Position numbers and translations under genes: made by a program. A DNA stretch of 64,000 nucleotides from Roseateles sp. (lineage in GTDB: Bacteria; Pseudomonadota; Gammaproteobacteria; Burkholderiales; Burkholderiaceae_C): the NCBI GenBank assembly GCA_016790285.1, contig JAEUPJ010000091.1, forward strand, positions 1-64,000. The letters run 5' to 3'. Below are positions 51,801 to 60,164 of this stretch, piece after piece. Under the pieces are notes generated by a model that did no database searches, was not told the origin of the DNA, and saw nothing but the letters and a program-made list of their open reading frames with translations. Positions within the stretch are counted from its first letter, which is position 1. Every line of letters begins with the position of its first letter.

Positions 51801-51892
51801 ACGGTGCCACCGGCCCTGCGGTGTCGCGCCCGGTGGCGAAGCTCAAGGCCGTGGCCTGCAGCGCCGTCAACGCCGACTCCTTCCAGTTCTGA
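48854..51892 (+). CDS. ExeM/NucH-type extracellular endonuclease
   Basis: A 1012 aa secreted nuclease. A signal peptide (residues 1-20, ending ALA) is followed by a lamin-tail-like domain (VVISQVYGGGGNGGAVYRQD), an Ig/cadherin-like stretch and an OB-fold region. The endonuclease/exonuclease/phosphatase domain starts near residue 570 (VRVASANVLNFFTTF). Its metal and catalytic residues lie in LMEVQNNG (Glu ~632), GDFNAYAQED (Asp ~779) and ASDHDPLLIGLRL (Asp/His ~872). The end has two calcium-binding nonapeptide-like repeats (GGQGNDTL, GGQGRDTL). It likely degrades extracellular DNA. The PEP-CTERM gene follows 14 bp later. Confidence 0.93.
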   Translation: MRLTPWLPFLAALLAAPAALASPSGVVISQVYGGGGNGGAVYRQDYIELFNAGAAPVAIGGWSVQYASATGTSWSTTAIPAGVTLQPGQYYLIREAAGTGGTTDVPGDLLTGTIAMSGTTGKVALVRSTTALTGAAPTGYEDLIAWGPTATGAEGGTPAAALTNTTAQLRAAGGCTDTDRNAADFTAGAPAPRNGTSPLNACGGVANAPIVPSCADQAAVAGSASSFTVSATDADSRVNAATVVGNLPAGVSLGSFSAATGDAAPATQAFTVGASVAAGNYTLGLAWANDEAQTASCSFKLAVSGLVKIPAIQGSGARSALDGTTVTTGGIVTHLISNGFYLQDPDGDGDPATSDGIFVFTSTAPTVAVGDKVTVSATVQEYTVSTSAASQANPLTELANVTALAVISRGNAVPLPVEVSLATLASASDMERLEGMLVRVTDELTVNQTRFVGSWGQLTVSAGGRTLTPTNVLRPGPAALALQAANQARSLVLDDSSAAKFPNPTPYLWQDGTVRAGDTLGGVTGVVDFGPSTDAATGPLAYRIHPTAAPVFARPVARPVTPPVVGGNVRVASANVLNFFTTFTDGNAVPGGSSTCTVGCRGADNLNEFNRQRTKILAALAALDADVVGLMEVQNNGNFAVQNLVNGLNALKGPGTYAAVPLPTVLSAGGAGTGTDAIRVAMIYKPARVSLTGATLADTDAVNSRPPLAQGFALPNGERFAVVVNHLKSKGSCGSGANGDTGDLQGCWNLLRQQQAQRLLDWLPTVTATAGTDRVVLLGDFNAYAQEDPIDLLQRGGLVDLVGRFDPADYSYVFDAAAGRLDHGLGTAAIASLVTGATSWHINADEPEWTDYNTEDKAAGNDWYQPTAFRASDHDPLLIGLRLVKTVRGGQGNDTLVGTPGDDVIEGGQGRDTLTGNGGRDQFVFRSGSDGLDTITDFKPGIDRLVFTELLRSVGITSATPLATGHVTCTQQTDGALVGYDPDGATGPAVSRPVAKLKAVACSAVNADSFQF

Positions 51893-51906
51893 ACACGGGG
51901 ATCCCC

Positions 51907-52386
51907 ATGCGAAGCCACCCTTCCCTCATCGCCGCCGCCGCGCTGCTGGCCACGGCGGCCCAGGCTGCCACCGGCACCTTGCAGGGCCTGCTGGACGCCG
52001 GTCCGCTGGCCGGCACCACCTTCACCGGCAGCTACAGCTACGACGACAGCGGCCTGACCGGCGCGACCTTCGAGCAGATCGCGCTGACCGGCTTCTCGCT
52101 GACGCTGCTGTCCGACGTCTTCTCGTTGAACACCAGCGCCACGGCAGACTTCGGCAGCGGCGTCTTCCTGGGCCTGAGCTACACGGACGCGCGCACCGGC
52201 TACACCCTGACCCTCTCCTCGGGCAGCGTGGATGCGAGCGATGCGTTCGTGCACTACCAACCCACGACGGGCCTGGAAAGCAGCGGCGGCTACACCGTCA
52301 GCGCGGTGCCGGAACCGGCCAGCTATGCGCTGCTGATCGGGGGGCTGTGTTCCCTGAGCCTGATGGCGCGGCGCCGGCAACGCTGA
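51907..52386 (+). CDS. PEP-CTERM sorting-domain protein
   Basis: A 159 aa exported protein. The signal peptide runs to AQA (residue ~20). A short Gly/Thr/Ser-rich beta domain follows (GTFTGSYSYDDSGLTGATFEQ-like region), then the sorting signal VPEPASYALLIGGLCSLSLM and tail ARRRQR. There are no enzymatic motifs. It lies 14 bp downstream of the ExeM-type nuclease gene and is probably co-transcribed with it. It may be a surface or matrix component. Confidence 0.83.
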   Translation: MRSHPSLIAAAALLATAAQAATGTLQGLLDAGPLAGTTFTGSYSYDDSGLTGATFEQIALTGFSLTLLSDVFSLNTSATADFGSGVFLGLSYTDARTGYTLTLSSGSVDASDAFVHYQPTTGLESSGGYTVSAVPEPASYALLIGGLCSLSLMARRRQR

Positions 52387-52446
52387 ACCGCCGCTGCGCG
52401 ACCGCCCGGTCGCTGCGCGCCAGCCGTACGCACCGCTCAGTAGCGC

Positions 52447-52995
52447 TCAGTAGGTGCGCCCGCCCTTGAACTGCGCGTGCTGGCGGCGCTGCAGCGTGGT
52501 GCTGCGGCTCATGGCCTCGAAGCTCACGCGGGCATGGGCATGCATGATGGCCAGGCCCAGGGCGTCGGCCGCGTCCTTGCCGGGCACGCCGGGCAGGTTC
52601 AGCAGGCGCTGCACCATGGCCTGGATCTGCTCCTTCTTGGCATGGCCATGGCCGACGATGGCCTTCTTCATCTGCAGCGCGGTGTACTCGCTCACCAGCA
52701 GGTCGGCCGACACCAGCGCCGTGAGCGCCGCGCCCCGGGCCTGCCCGAGCAGCAGCGTGGACTGCGGGTTGACGTTCACGAAGACGATCTCCACCGCCGC
52801 GCACTGCGGCTGGTAGCGCGCCACCACCTCGCGGATGCCGTCGAACAGGATCTTCAGCCGCGCGGGCAGGTCGCCGGTCGCCACGGCGCTGGTCTTGATG
52901 GTGCCGCTGGCCACATAGGCCAGGCGCGGGCCGTCGGCGTCGATGACGCCGAATCCCGTCGTCTGCAGGCCCGGGTCGATGCCGAGGATGCGCAT
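52447..52995 (-). CDS. ruvC: Crossover junction endodeoxyribonuclease RuvC
   Basis: A 182 aa Holliday-junction resolvase that cuts crossed DNA strands during recombination repair. The first catalytic Asp is in [15 protein letters not shown]. The Glu is in [20 protein letters not shown], and the last acidic pair is in [16 protein letters not shown]. The length is normal. Its ATG shares one base with the cdsA-like stop (TGATG), so it is translated after the phospholipid genes. ruvA and ruvB are not present in this window. A 10-bp duplication (CGCTCAGTAG twice, 52434-52453) spans the stop. Confidence 0.95.
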   Translation of the reverse strand: MRILGIDPGLQTTGFGVIDADGPRLAYVASGTIKTSAVATGDLPARLKILFDGIREVVARYQPQCAAVEIVFVNVNPQSTLLLGQARGAALTALVSADLLVSEYTALQMKKAIVGHGHAKKEQIQAMVQRLLNLPGVPGKDAADALGLAIMHAHARVSFEAMSRSTTLQRRQHAQFKGGRTY

Positions 52996-53996
52996 CAGCG
53001 GTAGCCCAGCGGCAACTGGAAGTACCAGCGCACCGAGTGGAAGAGCACCGGCGCGGCAAAGCACAGCACGGCAATGCGGTCCAGCAGGCCGACGGCGCCG
53101 GTGATGGAGCTGCGGTTGCCCCAGTAGCGCACGCCGGCGTCCTTCTTGAGCGCCTTCATGACCAGGCCGCCGAAGCCCGCCGCACCCGCCGTCAGGAAGG
53201 CCATGGCCAGGGCCTGGCCGGCCTTGAAGGGCGTGATCCAGAACAGGCACAGGCCCGCGACGGAGCCGGTGGCCGTGCCGATCCACCAGGCGCGCATCGA
53301 GAAGCTGCGGCTGATGCGCCGCGCCACCGGGCGGCGGCGCAGCGTGCGGGTGGCGATCTCCTGCGCAATCTGCGACGACGCGACCACCATCACGAGGAAG
53401 AACAGCAGGAAGGCGCCGCGGCCCGTGAAGCCGGGGAAGTCCAGCAGCAGCAGGGCCGGCGCGTGGCTCAGGCCGTAGACGCAGACCATCACGCCCCACT
53501 GGATCTTGGCGTTGCGCTCCAGGAAGGCGCGCGGGTCGTCCGCCAGCGCGCTGACGATGGGCAGCACGAGGAAGCCGTAGACCGGCAGGAAGACCGTGAA
53601 CAGGTCGAAGAAGCGTGTGCCGCAGACCATGTACTGCAGCGGCAGCAGGACGAAGAAGGCGACGATGAGGGTGCGGTGGTCGCCGCGCTGGGTGTGCACG
53701 AGGGTGATGAACTCGCGCAGCGCCAGGAAGGAGAACAGCGCGAACAGCAGCGTCGCGCCGAGCGGCCCGGAGATCCAGGCCACCCAGAACATGCAGCCGC
53801 CGATCCACGCGGCGCGCAGGTCGCGGCGCACGCGCTCCCAGGTGAGCTGGGAGGCGACACGCTCGTCCTCGCTTTCGCGCTCGCGCAGCGAGTTCAGGAA
53901 GAGGCCGGCCGTCAGCAGCGTCAGGAAGCCGAACAGCACGACGAAGAGCAGCGCGACCTGCTCGCTGGAGTTGAGTTGCTTGAGCCAGGCCACCAT
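52995..53996 (-). CDS. cdsA: Phosphatidate cytidylyltransferase (CdsA-like)
   Basis: A 333 aa integral membrane protein that makes CDP-diacylglycerol from phosphatidate and CTP. About eight membrane helices are visible. The CTP_transf_1 motif region reads [35 protein letters not shown], in which the usual S-x-x-KR-x-x-K-D-x-x-x-x-x-x-x-HGG pattern is altered: [10 protein letters not shown] then LDR. This is the variant family seen next to plsC genes. It may therefore be a CdsA paralogue with a different preference. ATG 53996 shares one base with the plsC stop (TGATG). Confidence 0.88.
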   Translation of the reverse strand: MVAWLKQLNSSEQVALLFVVLFGFLTLLTAGLFLNSLRERESEDERVASQLTWERVRRDLRAAWIGGCMFWVAWISGPLGATLLFALFSFLALREFITLVHTQRGDHRTLIVAFFVLLPLQYMVCGTRFFDLFTVFLPVYGFLVLPIVSALADDPRAFLERNAKIQWGVMVCVYGLSHAPALLLLDFPGFTGRGAFLLFFLVMVVASSQIAQEIATRTLRRRPVARRISRSFSMRAWWIGTATGSVAGLCLFWITPFKAGQALAMAFLTAGAAGFGGLVMKALKKDAGVRYWGNRSSITGAVGLLDRIAVLCFAAPVLFHSVRWYFQLPLGYR

Positions 53997-54646
53997 CAGT
54001 CGGCCTCCACCGCGTGGCCCACGGCCAGCGGGTCGGGCCGCTGCTCCATGACCGCCTCGCGGGCGCGGCACAGGAAGTCGGCCTTGGTCTCGCCCGGGCG
54101 CAGCTGGATGGGCGCGCCGAACGTCACCGTGCACAGGATGGGCACCGGCACGACCTCGCCCTTGGGCATGACGCGCTGCACGTTGTCGATCCAGGTCGGG
54201 ATCAGCTGCACGTGCGGGAACTGCTCGGCCAGGTGGAAGATGCCGCTCTTGAAGGGCATGGGGTTGCCCTTGTTGGAGCGCGTGCCCTCGGGAAAGATGA
54301 CCAGCGAATCGCCGTTGGCCAGCGCCTCCACCAGAGGCTCCAGCGGGTCTTCGTCGGGGTTGCTGCGGGTGCGGCTGACGTAGATGGCGTTGAAGACCTC
54401 GGTCGTCAGCCAGCGCCGGAAGGCGCTCTTGGTCCAGTAGTCGCGCGCGGCAATGGCGCGCGTGGAAGCCCTCAGCTCATGCGGGAAGGCGGCCCAGATC
54501 AGGACGAGGTCGAAGTGACTCTGGTGGTTGGCGATGTAGATCCGCTGCTCAGCTTTTGGCGGGCAGCCCTTCCAGTGGCCCTGCGCGCCGGTGATGAGCC
54601 GGGCGATGAAGGCGAGCAACTGGCCGGTGAAGGCGGCGAGCGTCAT
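53996..54646 (-). CDS. 1-acyl-sn-glycerol-3-phosphate acyltransferase (PlsC-like)
   Basis: A 216 aa acyltransferase making phosphatidic acid. The HX4D motif is in [14 protein letters not shown]; the third-block glycerophosphate-binding motif is [13 protein letters not shown]. The N-terminal helix is hydrophobic ([16 protein letters not shown]) and should anchor it to the inner membrane. It is the first gene of a unit in which plsC, cdsA and ruvC are linked by TGATG overlaps. The main housekeeping plsC may be elsewhere, so no symbol is given. Confidence 0.9.
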   Translation of the reverse strand: MTLAAFTGQLLAFIARLITGAQGHWKGCPPKAEQRIYIANHQSHFDLVLIWAAFPHELRASTRAIAARDYWTKSAFRRWLTTEVFNAIYVSRTRSNPDEDPLEPLVEALANGDSLVIFPEGTRSNKGNPMPFKSGIFHLAEQFPHVQLIPTWIDNVQRVMPKGEVVPVPILCTVTFGAPIQLRPGETKADFLCRAREAVMEQRPDPLAVGHAVEAD

Positions 54647-54690
54647 GGGGGCGGATTATCAGGGCCCCCAGGCGCTCGCCCGGGCCGGGC

Positions 54691-55602
54691 TTACCAGTCG
54701 TCGCTGCCGCCGCCGCCACCGCCACCGCCACCGCCAGAGTCTGCGCCACTGCCGCCGCTGTCCCAGCCGTCACCCGTGCCGAAGTCGATGCTGCGGCGGC
54801 TCAGCTCGTCGGCAGCACTGCCGGCGTCACTGTCAAAGCTCCCAGGCAGCAGGCCGCCGCCCGTGCTGCCTCCACCATCGCGCGGCAGACTGCGTTCGTC
54901 GTGGCCGCCATGGAGCATGCGCTCGGCCAGCATGCCGGCCGCCACGCCGCCGGCAGCGGCCAGGCCCACACCCATCAGTCCGGGCCCGCCGGACGTGGGC
55001 GCCTGCGGCACGCCATAGCCGCCCGGCCCATAACCACCCGCGCCGTAGCTCGGGCCGCCCATGCCACCCGCGTAGGCCGGCTGCGGCTGCACGGCCGTGC
55101 GGTTGCGCATCCAGCGCACCGCCAGCGCGATGAAGATCACCACGCCGACGACGAGCAGCCAGACCGGCACCCCGCCGCTTTCACTGCGCTCGACTGGCGC
55201 GGCACGCGGCGGCGGGGCCGCCTGGCCTGCCGTGACCGGCGCGACTGGTGCTGCCGCCGACGTGGCGCTCGCATGCTGGCGCTCCAGCAACTGCTCGAAG
55301 GCGCTGAACTTGGCGGGGTCGGTGAACTTGATGGCCGGGTCCAGCGTGCGGGCGCGGCTGGCGTGCTCGCGGGCTTCGCCGAACTTGCGCTCGTGCGCGA
55401 GGATCTCGGCCAGCACGTAATGCGCACGGGCGCTGTCGGGCTTGGCCGCCAGCACCTCGCGCATCATTTTCTCGGCACCGGCGTAGTCGCCGCGCTGCGT
55501 CGCGGCCTGGACCTCGTCGACATTGGGCAGGGCCTGCGCCGCGCCCAACCAGAGCGAGGACACCAGGGCCATGCACAGGAGCAGGAACCGGGGGAATTTC
55601 AT
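54691..55602 (-). CDS. TPR protein with C-terminal membrane segment and Gly-rich tail
   Basis: A 303 aa exported protein. The signal peptide is MKFPRFLLLCMALVSSLWLG. Two tetratricopeptide-type helical repeats follow (residues ~28-100, AATQRGDYAGAEKMMREVLA and AHYVLAEILAHERKFGEARE). A Pro/Ala linker and one membrane helix (GVPVWLLVVGVVIFIALAV) lead to a Gly/Tyr-rich region. The end reads SGGSGADSGGGGGGG and then SDDW. The order resembles TPM-like/YgcG-type proteins with Gly-rich ends, but the TPM domain is missing. It has the best ribosome-binding site in the area (AAGGAGG). Role unknown. Confidence 0.8.
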   Translation of the reverse strand: MKFPRFLLLCMALVSSLWLGAAQALPNVDEVQAATQRGDYAGAEKMMREVLAAKPDSARAHYVLAEILAHERKFGEAREHASRARTLDPAIKFTDPAKFSAFEQLLERQHASATSAAAPVAPVTAGQAAPPPRAAPVERSESGGVPVWLLVVGVVIFIALAVRWMRNRTAVQPQPAYAGGMGGPSYGAGGYGPGGYGVPQAPTSGGPGLMGVGLAAAGGVAAGMLAERMLHGGHDERSLPRDGGGSTGGGLLPGSFDSDAGSAADELSRRSIDFGTGDGWDSGGSGADSGGGGGGGGGGSDDW

Positions 55603-55745
55603 GGGCAACCTCCTTGAACGGCAGCGCCCCGCCTCAGGCGGGCACGCAAACACCAGTCTGCGCCGCGGATCTGGCGCCGGGCTGTCGGGTTTCAAGGCTT
55701 CGGCTGTAGGACGTCAGGCCGGCGCCAGCCTGCTGACAGGCCGGC

Positions 55746-56135
55746 TCAGAACCAGTAGTCCTTCACGCAGCGCCCGTCTCGCGGCAGGTCGTCGAAGCTG
55801 TCCAGGCCGTCGAAGTGGTCGATGGGGATGTCGGCCACGGCGTCGGGCTCGGCCAGGCGCAGGTTGACGGCGATGCGGCGCCGGCCGTCGGCCTCCAGCC
55901 GCAGGCCGCGCCAGAAGGCCGTGCAGCCGCACGTGGGGCAGAAGTGGAACTCCAGCGCCTGGCCCCGGGCATACGCCCGGGTGGGGCCGCTCACGTGGAT
56001 GCCTTCGTCCACATAGTCGTAGGCCCACAGCACGCCGTAGCGGCGGCAGGCGGTGCAGTTGCAGGCGGTGGCGCCCTCGGGCTGGCCGTCAAAACGCCAG
56101 CGCACGGCGCCGCACAGGCAAGACCCTTCGATCAT
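55746..56135 (-). CDS. GFA (glutathione-dependent formaldehyde-activating) family protein
   Basis: A 129 aa zinc-binding protein. Ligand cysteines fall in CLCGAVRW, CNCTACRR and FCPTCGCTAFW. The family binds zinc through four to seven cysteines and was named for an enzyme that speeds glutathione-formaldehyde addition. Most members have no known reaction. It overlaps the upstream GNAT gene by ATGA (start 56135), so the two are translated together. Confidence 0.9.
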   Translation of the reverse strand: MIEGSCLCGAVRWRFDGQPEGATACNCTACRRYGVLWAYDYVDEGIHVSGPTRAYARGQALEFHFCPTCGCTAFWRGLRLEADGRRRIAVNLRLAEPDAVADIPIDHFDGLDSFDDLPRDGRCVKDYWF

Positions 56136-56665
56136 GACGTCTCCTCAGGCACGGCAGCGGCGTAGATGGGGTCGCTGTAGATGCGCCCGCCGAACAGGAA
56201 TTCGCTGACCCCCACCTGGGCAAAACCGAAGCGGCGGTAGAACTCGACGGCCCGCACGTTGCGATCGTAGACGCCCAGCCACAGCGTGCCGGCGCCCTGG
56301 CGGCGCGCCTCGGCCTGGGCTGCCTGCATCAGGCGCACGCCGAGCTTCTGGCCGATGAAGCCCTGCCCGAGGTAGAGCCGCCACAGCTGCAACGCCGGGC
56401 CCCTGACGCAGGGCGGCGGCGGCTTGTCGCGCACGATGGCATAACCCGCCAGTTGCTCGCCCACCACGGCCAGCAGCGTCCGGCATGCGGGGTCGGCGAT
56501 GACGCCCGCCATCACCTCGGGCTGGAAATGCTCGGCGCAGTAGTCGGCGATGTCCTGGGCATCGTCCAGGTCGCGGTAGGTGTCGGTGAAGGCTTGCGCT
56601 GCGAAGGCGGCCAGCGTTGCCGCGTCGTCAGCGCGGGCGGGGCGGAGGTGCGCGGTCGGGGTCAT
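56132..56665 (-). CDS. GNAT family N-acetyltransferase
   Basis: A 177 aa acetyltransferase. The acetyl-CoA motif is LYLGQGFIGQKLGVRLMQAA (Q-x-x-G-x-G/A variant), followed by LGVYDRNVRAVEFYRRFGFAQVG. This tail (VY..N..A..FY...GF) is typical of small-molecule and protein N-acetyltransferases such as RimI-like enzymes. Substrate unknown. The gene is coupled to GFA, and lies 42 bp after the monooxygenase-like gene on the same strand. Confidence 0.9.
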   Translation of the reverse strand: MTPTAHLRPARADDAATLAAFAAQAFTDTYRDLDDAQDIADYCAEHFQPEVMAGVIADPACRTLLAVVGEQLAGYAIVRDKPPPPCVRGPALQLWRLYLGQGFIGQKLGVRLMQAAQAEARRQGAGTLWLGVYDRNVRAVEFYRRFGFAQVGVSEFLFGGRIYSDPIYAAAVPEETS

Positions 56666-56707
56666 GCGTCAGGGCGAAAGTGCAGCCCCGCATGTTCGCA
56701 CTGGCGC

Positions 56708-57019
56708 TCAGCCGGCCTGCAGCCCCGGGCCAGCCGCCGCCTCGTAGTGCAGCACCGTGGGGAAAGGGTCGTAGAAGTGGTGCAGCAGCTGGCGCCAGCG
56801 CTGGTAGCCCTCAGACTGCCGGAAGCCCACCTCATGCGCCTCCACGCTCGCCCAGCGCACGAGCAGCACGTAGTGGCCCGGGCGCTCCAGGCAGCGCTGC
56901 AGCTCATGGCCGAGGTAGCCCGGCATGGACGCGATGATGGGCTGTGCCTCGGCGAAGGCCGCCTCGAACGCGGCGCTGCGATCGGGCGCCACCTGCAACT
57001 GGGCGATTTCCAGGATCAT
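56708..57019 (-). CDS. Antibiotic biosynthesis monooxygenase (ABM) family protein
   Basis: A 103 aa ferredoxin-like fold protein of the ABM family. Segments IAQLQVAPDRSAAFEAAFAEAQ, GYLGHELQRCLERPGHYVLLVRW and VGFRQSEGYQRWRQLLHHF are standard. Such proteins act as cofactor-free oxygenases, haem-degrading enzymes or just binding proteins. It starts 2 bp after the stop of the GMC oxidoreductase gene, so it belongs to that operon. ATG 57019 fits the domain exactly. Confidence 0.88.
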   Translation of the reverse strand: MILEIAQLQVAPDRSAAFEAAFAEAQPIIASMPGYLGHELQRCLERPGHYVLLVRWASVEAHEVGFRQSEGYQRWRQLLHHFYDPFPTVLHYEAAAGPGLQAG

Positions 57020-57021
57020 GC

Positions 57022-58671
57022 TCAGGCGGCGTGGGCCAGTTGGGCGACCACCTCGGGTTGCCGCGCCGCAGCCTGCATCATCTGCGCGGCCTTCTCGCCG
57101 ATCATCATGGCCGGCGCGTTGGTGTTGCCGCTGATGAGGTTGGGCATGATGGAAGCGTCCACCACGCGCAGGCCCTGCAGGCCGTGCACGCGCAGCTCGG
57201 GGTCCACGACGGCCATGGCGTCCACGCCCATCTTGCAGGTGCCCACCGGGTGGTAGATGGTGTCCACGCGCTGGCGCAGCAGGGCCTCGATCTCGGCGTC
57301 GGTGCGGGCCTCGGCGCCCCACATCTCGTGGGTCCAGTGGGCGCGCAGGGACGGCTGGTTGAGCAGCTCACGCGTCTTCTTGAAGCCGGCCACCATCTGC
57401 GCGAGGTCGTCCGGGTGCTGGAAGAAGGCCGGGTCGATCAGCGGCGCTGCGCCCACCTCGCGGCTCGCCAGCTTGAGCGTGCCCCGGCTCCTGGGCCGCA
57501 GCAGACAGACGTGGCACGACAGGCCGTGGCCCACGCCGAGCTTGCGGGCGTGGTCTTCCACGGCGGCCACGACGAAGTGCAGCTGCACATCGGGCCGCTC
57601 GGCGTCGGGCGAGGCGCGCAGGAAGCCGCCGCCCTCGGCGAAGTTGCTTGTCAGCATGCCGCGGCGCTCCTGGCGGTAGCGCTTCAGGGCGCGCCAGAAG
57701 GCCAGCCCGCCGCCCAGGGACACGCCGAAGCTGTCCAGGCTCTTGCTGCGCAGGCCGAAGACGAAGTCGGGGTGGTCTTGCAGGTTGGCGCCGACGCCCG
57801 GCAGGTGGTGGCGCACCTCGATGCCGTGGGCCTGCAGTTGAGCGGCGTCGCCCACGCCCGAGAGCATCAGCAGCTGGGGCGACTGGATGGCCCCGGCCGC
57901 CAGCACCACCTCGCGGCGGGCCTGCAGCCGGCGCAGCTCGCCGCCCACCTTGACCTCCACGCCGATGGCGCGGCGGCCCTCGAACAGGATGCGCTGGACC
58001 TGGGCGTTCGCCGTGACGCGCAGGTTGGGCCGGTGCAGGTGCGGGCGCAGGTAGGCGCGGGCCGCATTGCAGCGCTCGCCGCGGTCCTGCGTCACCTGGT
58101 AGATGCCAATGCCTTCTTGCGATTCCCCGTTGAAGTCGTGGTTGATGGCGTGGCCTGCCTCACGGCCCGCCGCCACCCAAGCCTGCTGCAGCGGGTTGTC
58201 GCTGCGCAGCTGGCTCACCTTGAGCGGGCCGGCCTGGCCGTGCAGCGGCGCGCCGAAGCTGTCGTTGCACTCACTCTGGATGAAGTACGGCAGCACGTCG
58301 TCCCAGCCCCAGCCGGTGTTGCCCAGCGCCGCCCACTCGTCGTAGTCCTCGCGCTGGCCTCGGATGTAGACCATGGCGTTGATGCCGGATGAGCCGCCCA
58401 GCATCTTGCCGCGCGGCACATAGCCGCGCCGGCCGTTCAGGCCGGGCTGCGGCACGGTCTCGAAGGCGTAGTTGTGCAGCTTGCTCGGCACCATCAGCAC
58501 CGCGGCGGTGGGCACGTTGGCCAGCCAGTTGTTGACATCGGCCCCCGCCTCCAGCACGAGCACGGCGGTGGCGGGGTCTTCGCTCAGTCGGCCGGCCAGG
58601 GCCGAGCCCGAGGAGCCGGCGCCGATGACGATGACGTCGTGGGATTCGTCGAAGCGTTGGGAGTCTTGCAT
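57022..58671 (-). CDS. GMC-family FAD-dependent alcohol/choline dehydrogenase
   Basis: A 549 aa flavoprotein of the glucose-methanol-choline family. The FAD motif is VIVIGAGSSGSALAGRL. GKMLGGSSGINAMVYIRG is GMC signature 1, and GAIQSPQLLMLSG signature 2. The catalytic His/Asn block near the end reads IYHPVGTCKMG and ISGNTNAPAMMIGEKAA. The nearest groups are alkane-derived alcohol dehydrogenases (AlkJ-like) and choline dehydrogenase. The aldehyde dehydrogenase gene 7 bp upstream points to two-step alcohol oxidation. Membrane association is likely but no helix is obvious. Confidence 0.92.
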   Translation of the reverse strand: MQDSQRFDESHDVIVIGAGSSGSALAGRLSEDPATAVLVLEAGADVNNWLANVPTAAVLMVPSKLHNYAFETVPQPGLNGRRGYVPRGKMLGGSSGINAMVYIRGQREDYDEWAALGNTGWGWDDVLPYFIQSECNDSFGAPLHGQAGPLKVSQLRSDNPLQQAWVAAGREAGHAINHDFNGESQEGIGIYQVTQDRGERCNAARAYLRPHLHRPNLRVTANAQVQRILFEGRRAIGVEVKVGGELRRLQARREVVLAAGAIQSPQLLMLSGVGDAAQLQAHGIEVRHHLPGVGANLQDHPDFVFGLRSKSLDSFGVSLGGGLAFWRALKRYRQERRGMLTSNFAEGGGFLRASPDAERPDVQLHFVVAAVEDHARKLGVGHGLSCHVCLLRPRSRGTLKLASREVGAAPLIDPAFFQHPDDLAQMVAGFKKTRELLNQPSLRAHWTHEMWGAEARTDAEIEALLRQRVDTIYHPVGTCKMGVDAMAVVDPELRVHGLQGLRVVDASIMPNLISGNTNAPAMMIGEKAAQMMQAAARQPEVVAQLAHAA

Positions 58672-58678
58672 GGGGGCC

Positions 58679-60088
58679 TCAGACGATGCGTTTGAGAAGG
58701 CCGAGCAGGCGTTCGAAGGTCGCGCCGTAGGGCGGCTGAAAGAGACGGGTGCCGGCGAAGCGCGACTGGATGAACAGGGGCTTTTCCTTGCTGAAGGTGC
58801 GAAAGCCCCATTCGCCGTGGTACGCGCCCATGCCGCTGGCGCCGACGCCGCCGAAGGGCTGCTCTTCCTGTCCGAGGTGCCACAGGCAGTCGTTGACGGT
58901 CACGCCACCGGCGTGGGTCTCGCGCATGACGCGGTCCCGGGCGGCGGTGTCCTGGCCGAACCAGTACAGCGCCAGCGGCCGGTCGCCCGCATTGACGTGG
59001 GCGAGCGCCTCCTCGACGCGGTCGTAGGGCACGACGGGCAACAGCGGGCCGAAGATCTCTTCCTGCATGACGGTCGCATCGAGCGGCACGTCCAGCAACA
59101 GGGCCGGCACAAGGCGGCGGTCGTCGGGTTGGTCGACGTGGCTGCGCAGCACCCGCGCGCCGCGCTGGGCGGCGTCGTCCACCAGGCCTTGCAGGCGTGC
59201 CAGGTGCCGCGGCGAGACGATGCTGGTGTAGTCCGGGTTGCCGGCAATCGTCGGGTACATGCGGCGCATCTCGGCCAGCACCCGTTGTGCGAGGGGCTCC
59301 GCCAGTTCGCGCGGCACGAGCAGGTAGTCGGGCGCGACACAGGTCTGCCCGGCGTTGAAGAGCTTGCCGAAGGCCAGGCGTGACGCGGTCAGCGCCAGGT
59401 CGGCGCTGCGGTCGACGATGGCCGGCGACTTGCCGCCGAGCTCCAGCGTCACCGGCGTGAGGTGTTTGGCGGCGGCCTGCGCAACGATGCGGCCCACGGG
59501 CGTGGAGCCGGTGAAGAAGAGATGGTCCAGGGGCAGCGTCGTGAAGGCCTTGCCGACCTCGGCATCGCCCGTGATGACGTGCATCTCCTCGGGCGCGAAG
59601 TGCTCGGCGACGATGCGCGCCATCAGCTCGCTCGTGGCCGGGGTCAGCTCCGACGGCTTGATCAGCACGCGGTTGCCCGCCGCCAGCGCCGCGACCGCGG
59701 GCTCCATGGCCAGGTAGTAGGGGTAGTTCCAGGGCGCGACGATGCCCACGACGCCCAGCGGCTGGCGCATCAGCACGTTGCGCCCGGGCAGGAAGTGCAG
59801 CGGCGTCTCGACGCGGCGCGGCTTCATCCAGCGGCGCAGGCGCTTGATCGCATGCCGCGCGCCGGCCTCGACCGTGAAGATGTCGGCCAGCAGCGACTCC
59901 TGCCGCGCGCGGTGACCGAAATCCTGCGCCATGGCAGCCGCCAGGGCTTCGCCATGCTGCCGCGTCATGGCCAGCAGGCGCTGCAGGCGGTCGCGGCGCA
60001 CCTCGTAGGTGGGCATGCGCTCCGCCTCGAAGGCGCGTCGCTGCGCCGTCAGCGCCAGGTGCAAGCGTTCCTGCAGCGCGATGTCCAT
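58679..60088 (-). CDS. Coniferyl-aldehyde-dehydrogenase-like ALDH
   Basis: A 469 aa NAD(P)+-dependent aldehyde dehydrogenase. The catalytic Cys is in FNAGQTCVAPDY, the Glu in TLELGGKSPAIV and the Asn in IVAPWNYPYYLAM. The C-terminal MGAYHGEWGFRTFSKEKPLF is typical of the coniferyl/fatty aldehyde branch (CalB, class 3 ALDH). It may oxidise fatty or aromatic aldehydes made by the GMC enzyme. CGGAGAC lies before ATG 60088; a 21-residue upstream extension is unlikely. It opens the operon and a long inverted repeat lies upstream. Confidence 0.91.
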   Translation of the reverse strand: MDIALQERLHLALTAQRRAFEAERMPTYEVRRDRLQRLLAMTRQHGEALAAAMAQDFGHRARQESLLADIFTVEAGARHAIKRLRRWMKPRRVETPLHFLPGRNVLMRQPLGVVGIVAPWNYPYYLAMEPAVAALAAGNRVLIKPSELTPATSELMARIVAEHFAPEEMHVITGDAEVGKAFTTLPLDHLFFTGSTPVGRIVAQAAAKHLTPVTLELGGKSPAIVDRSADLALTASRLAFGKLFNAGQTCVAPDYLLVPRELAEPLAQRVLAEMRRMYPTIAGNPDYTSIVSPRHLARLQGLVDDAAQRGARVLRSHVDQPDDRRLVPALLLDVPLDATVMQEEIFGPLLPVVPYDRVEEALAHVNAGDRPLALYWFGQDTAARDRVMRETHAGGVTVNDCLWHLGQEEQPFGGVGASGMGAYHGEWGFRTFSKEKPLFIQSRFAGTRLFQPPYGATFERLLGLLKRIV

Positions 60089-60164
60089 GGGGCTGTCTCC
60101 GGTACTTCTTGTGAATGCACCGAGGCTAAACCCATCTGAAAGCCCCTCCATCGGGGCCGGCCCT

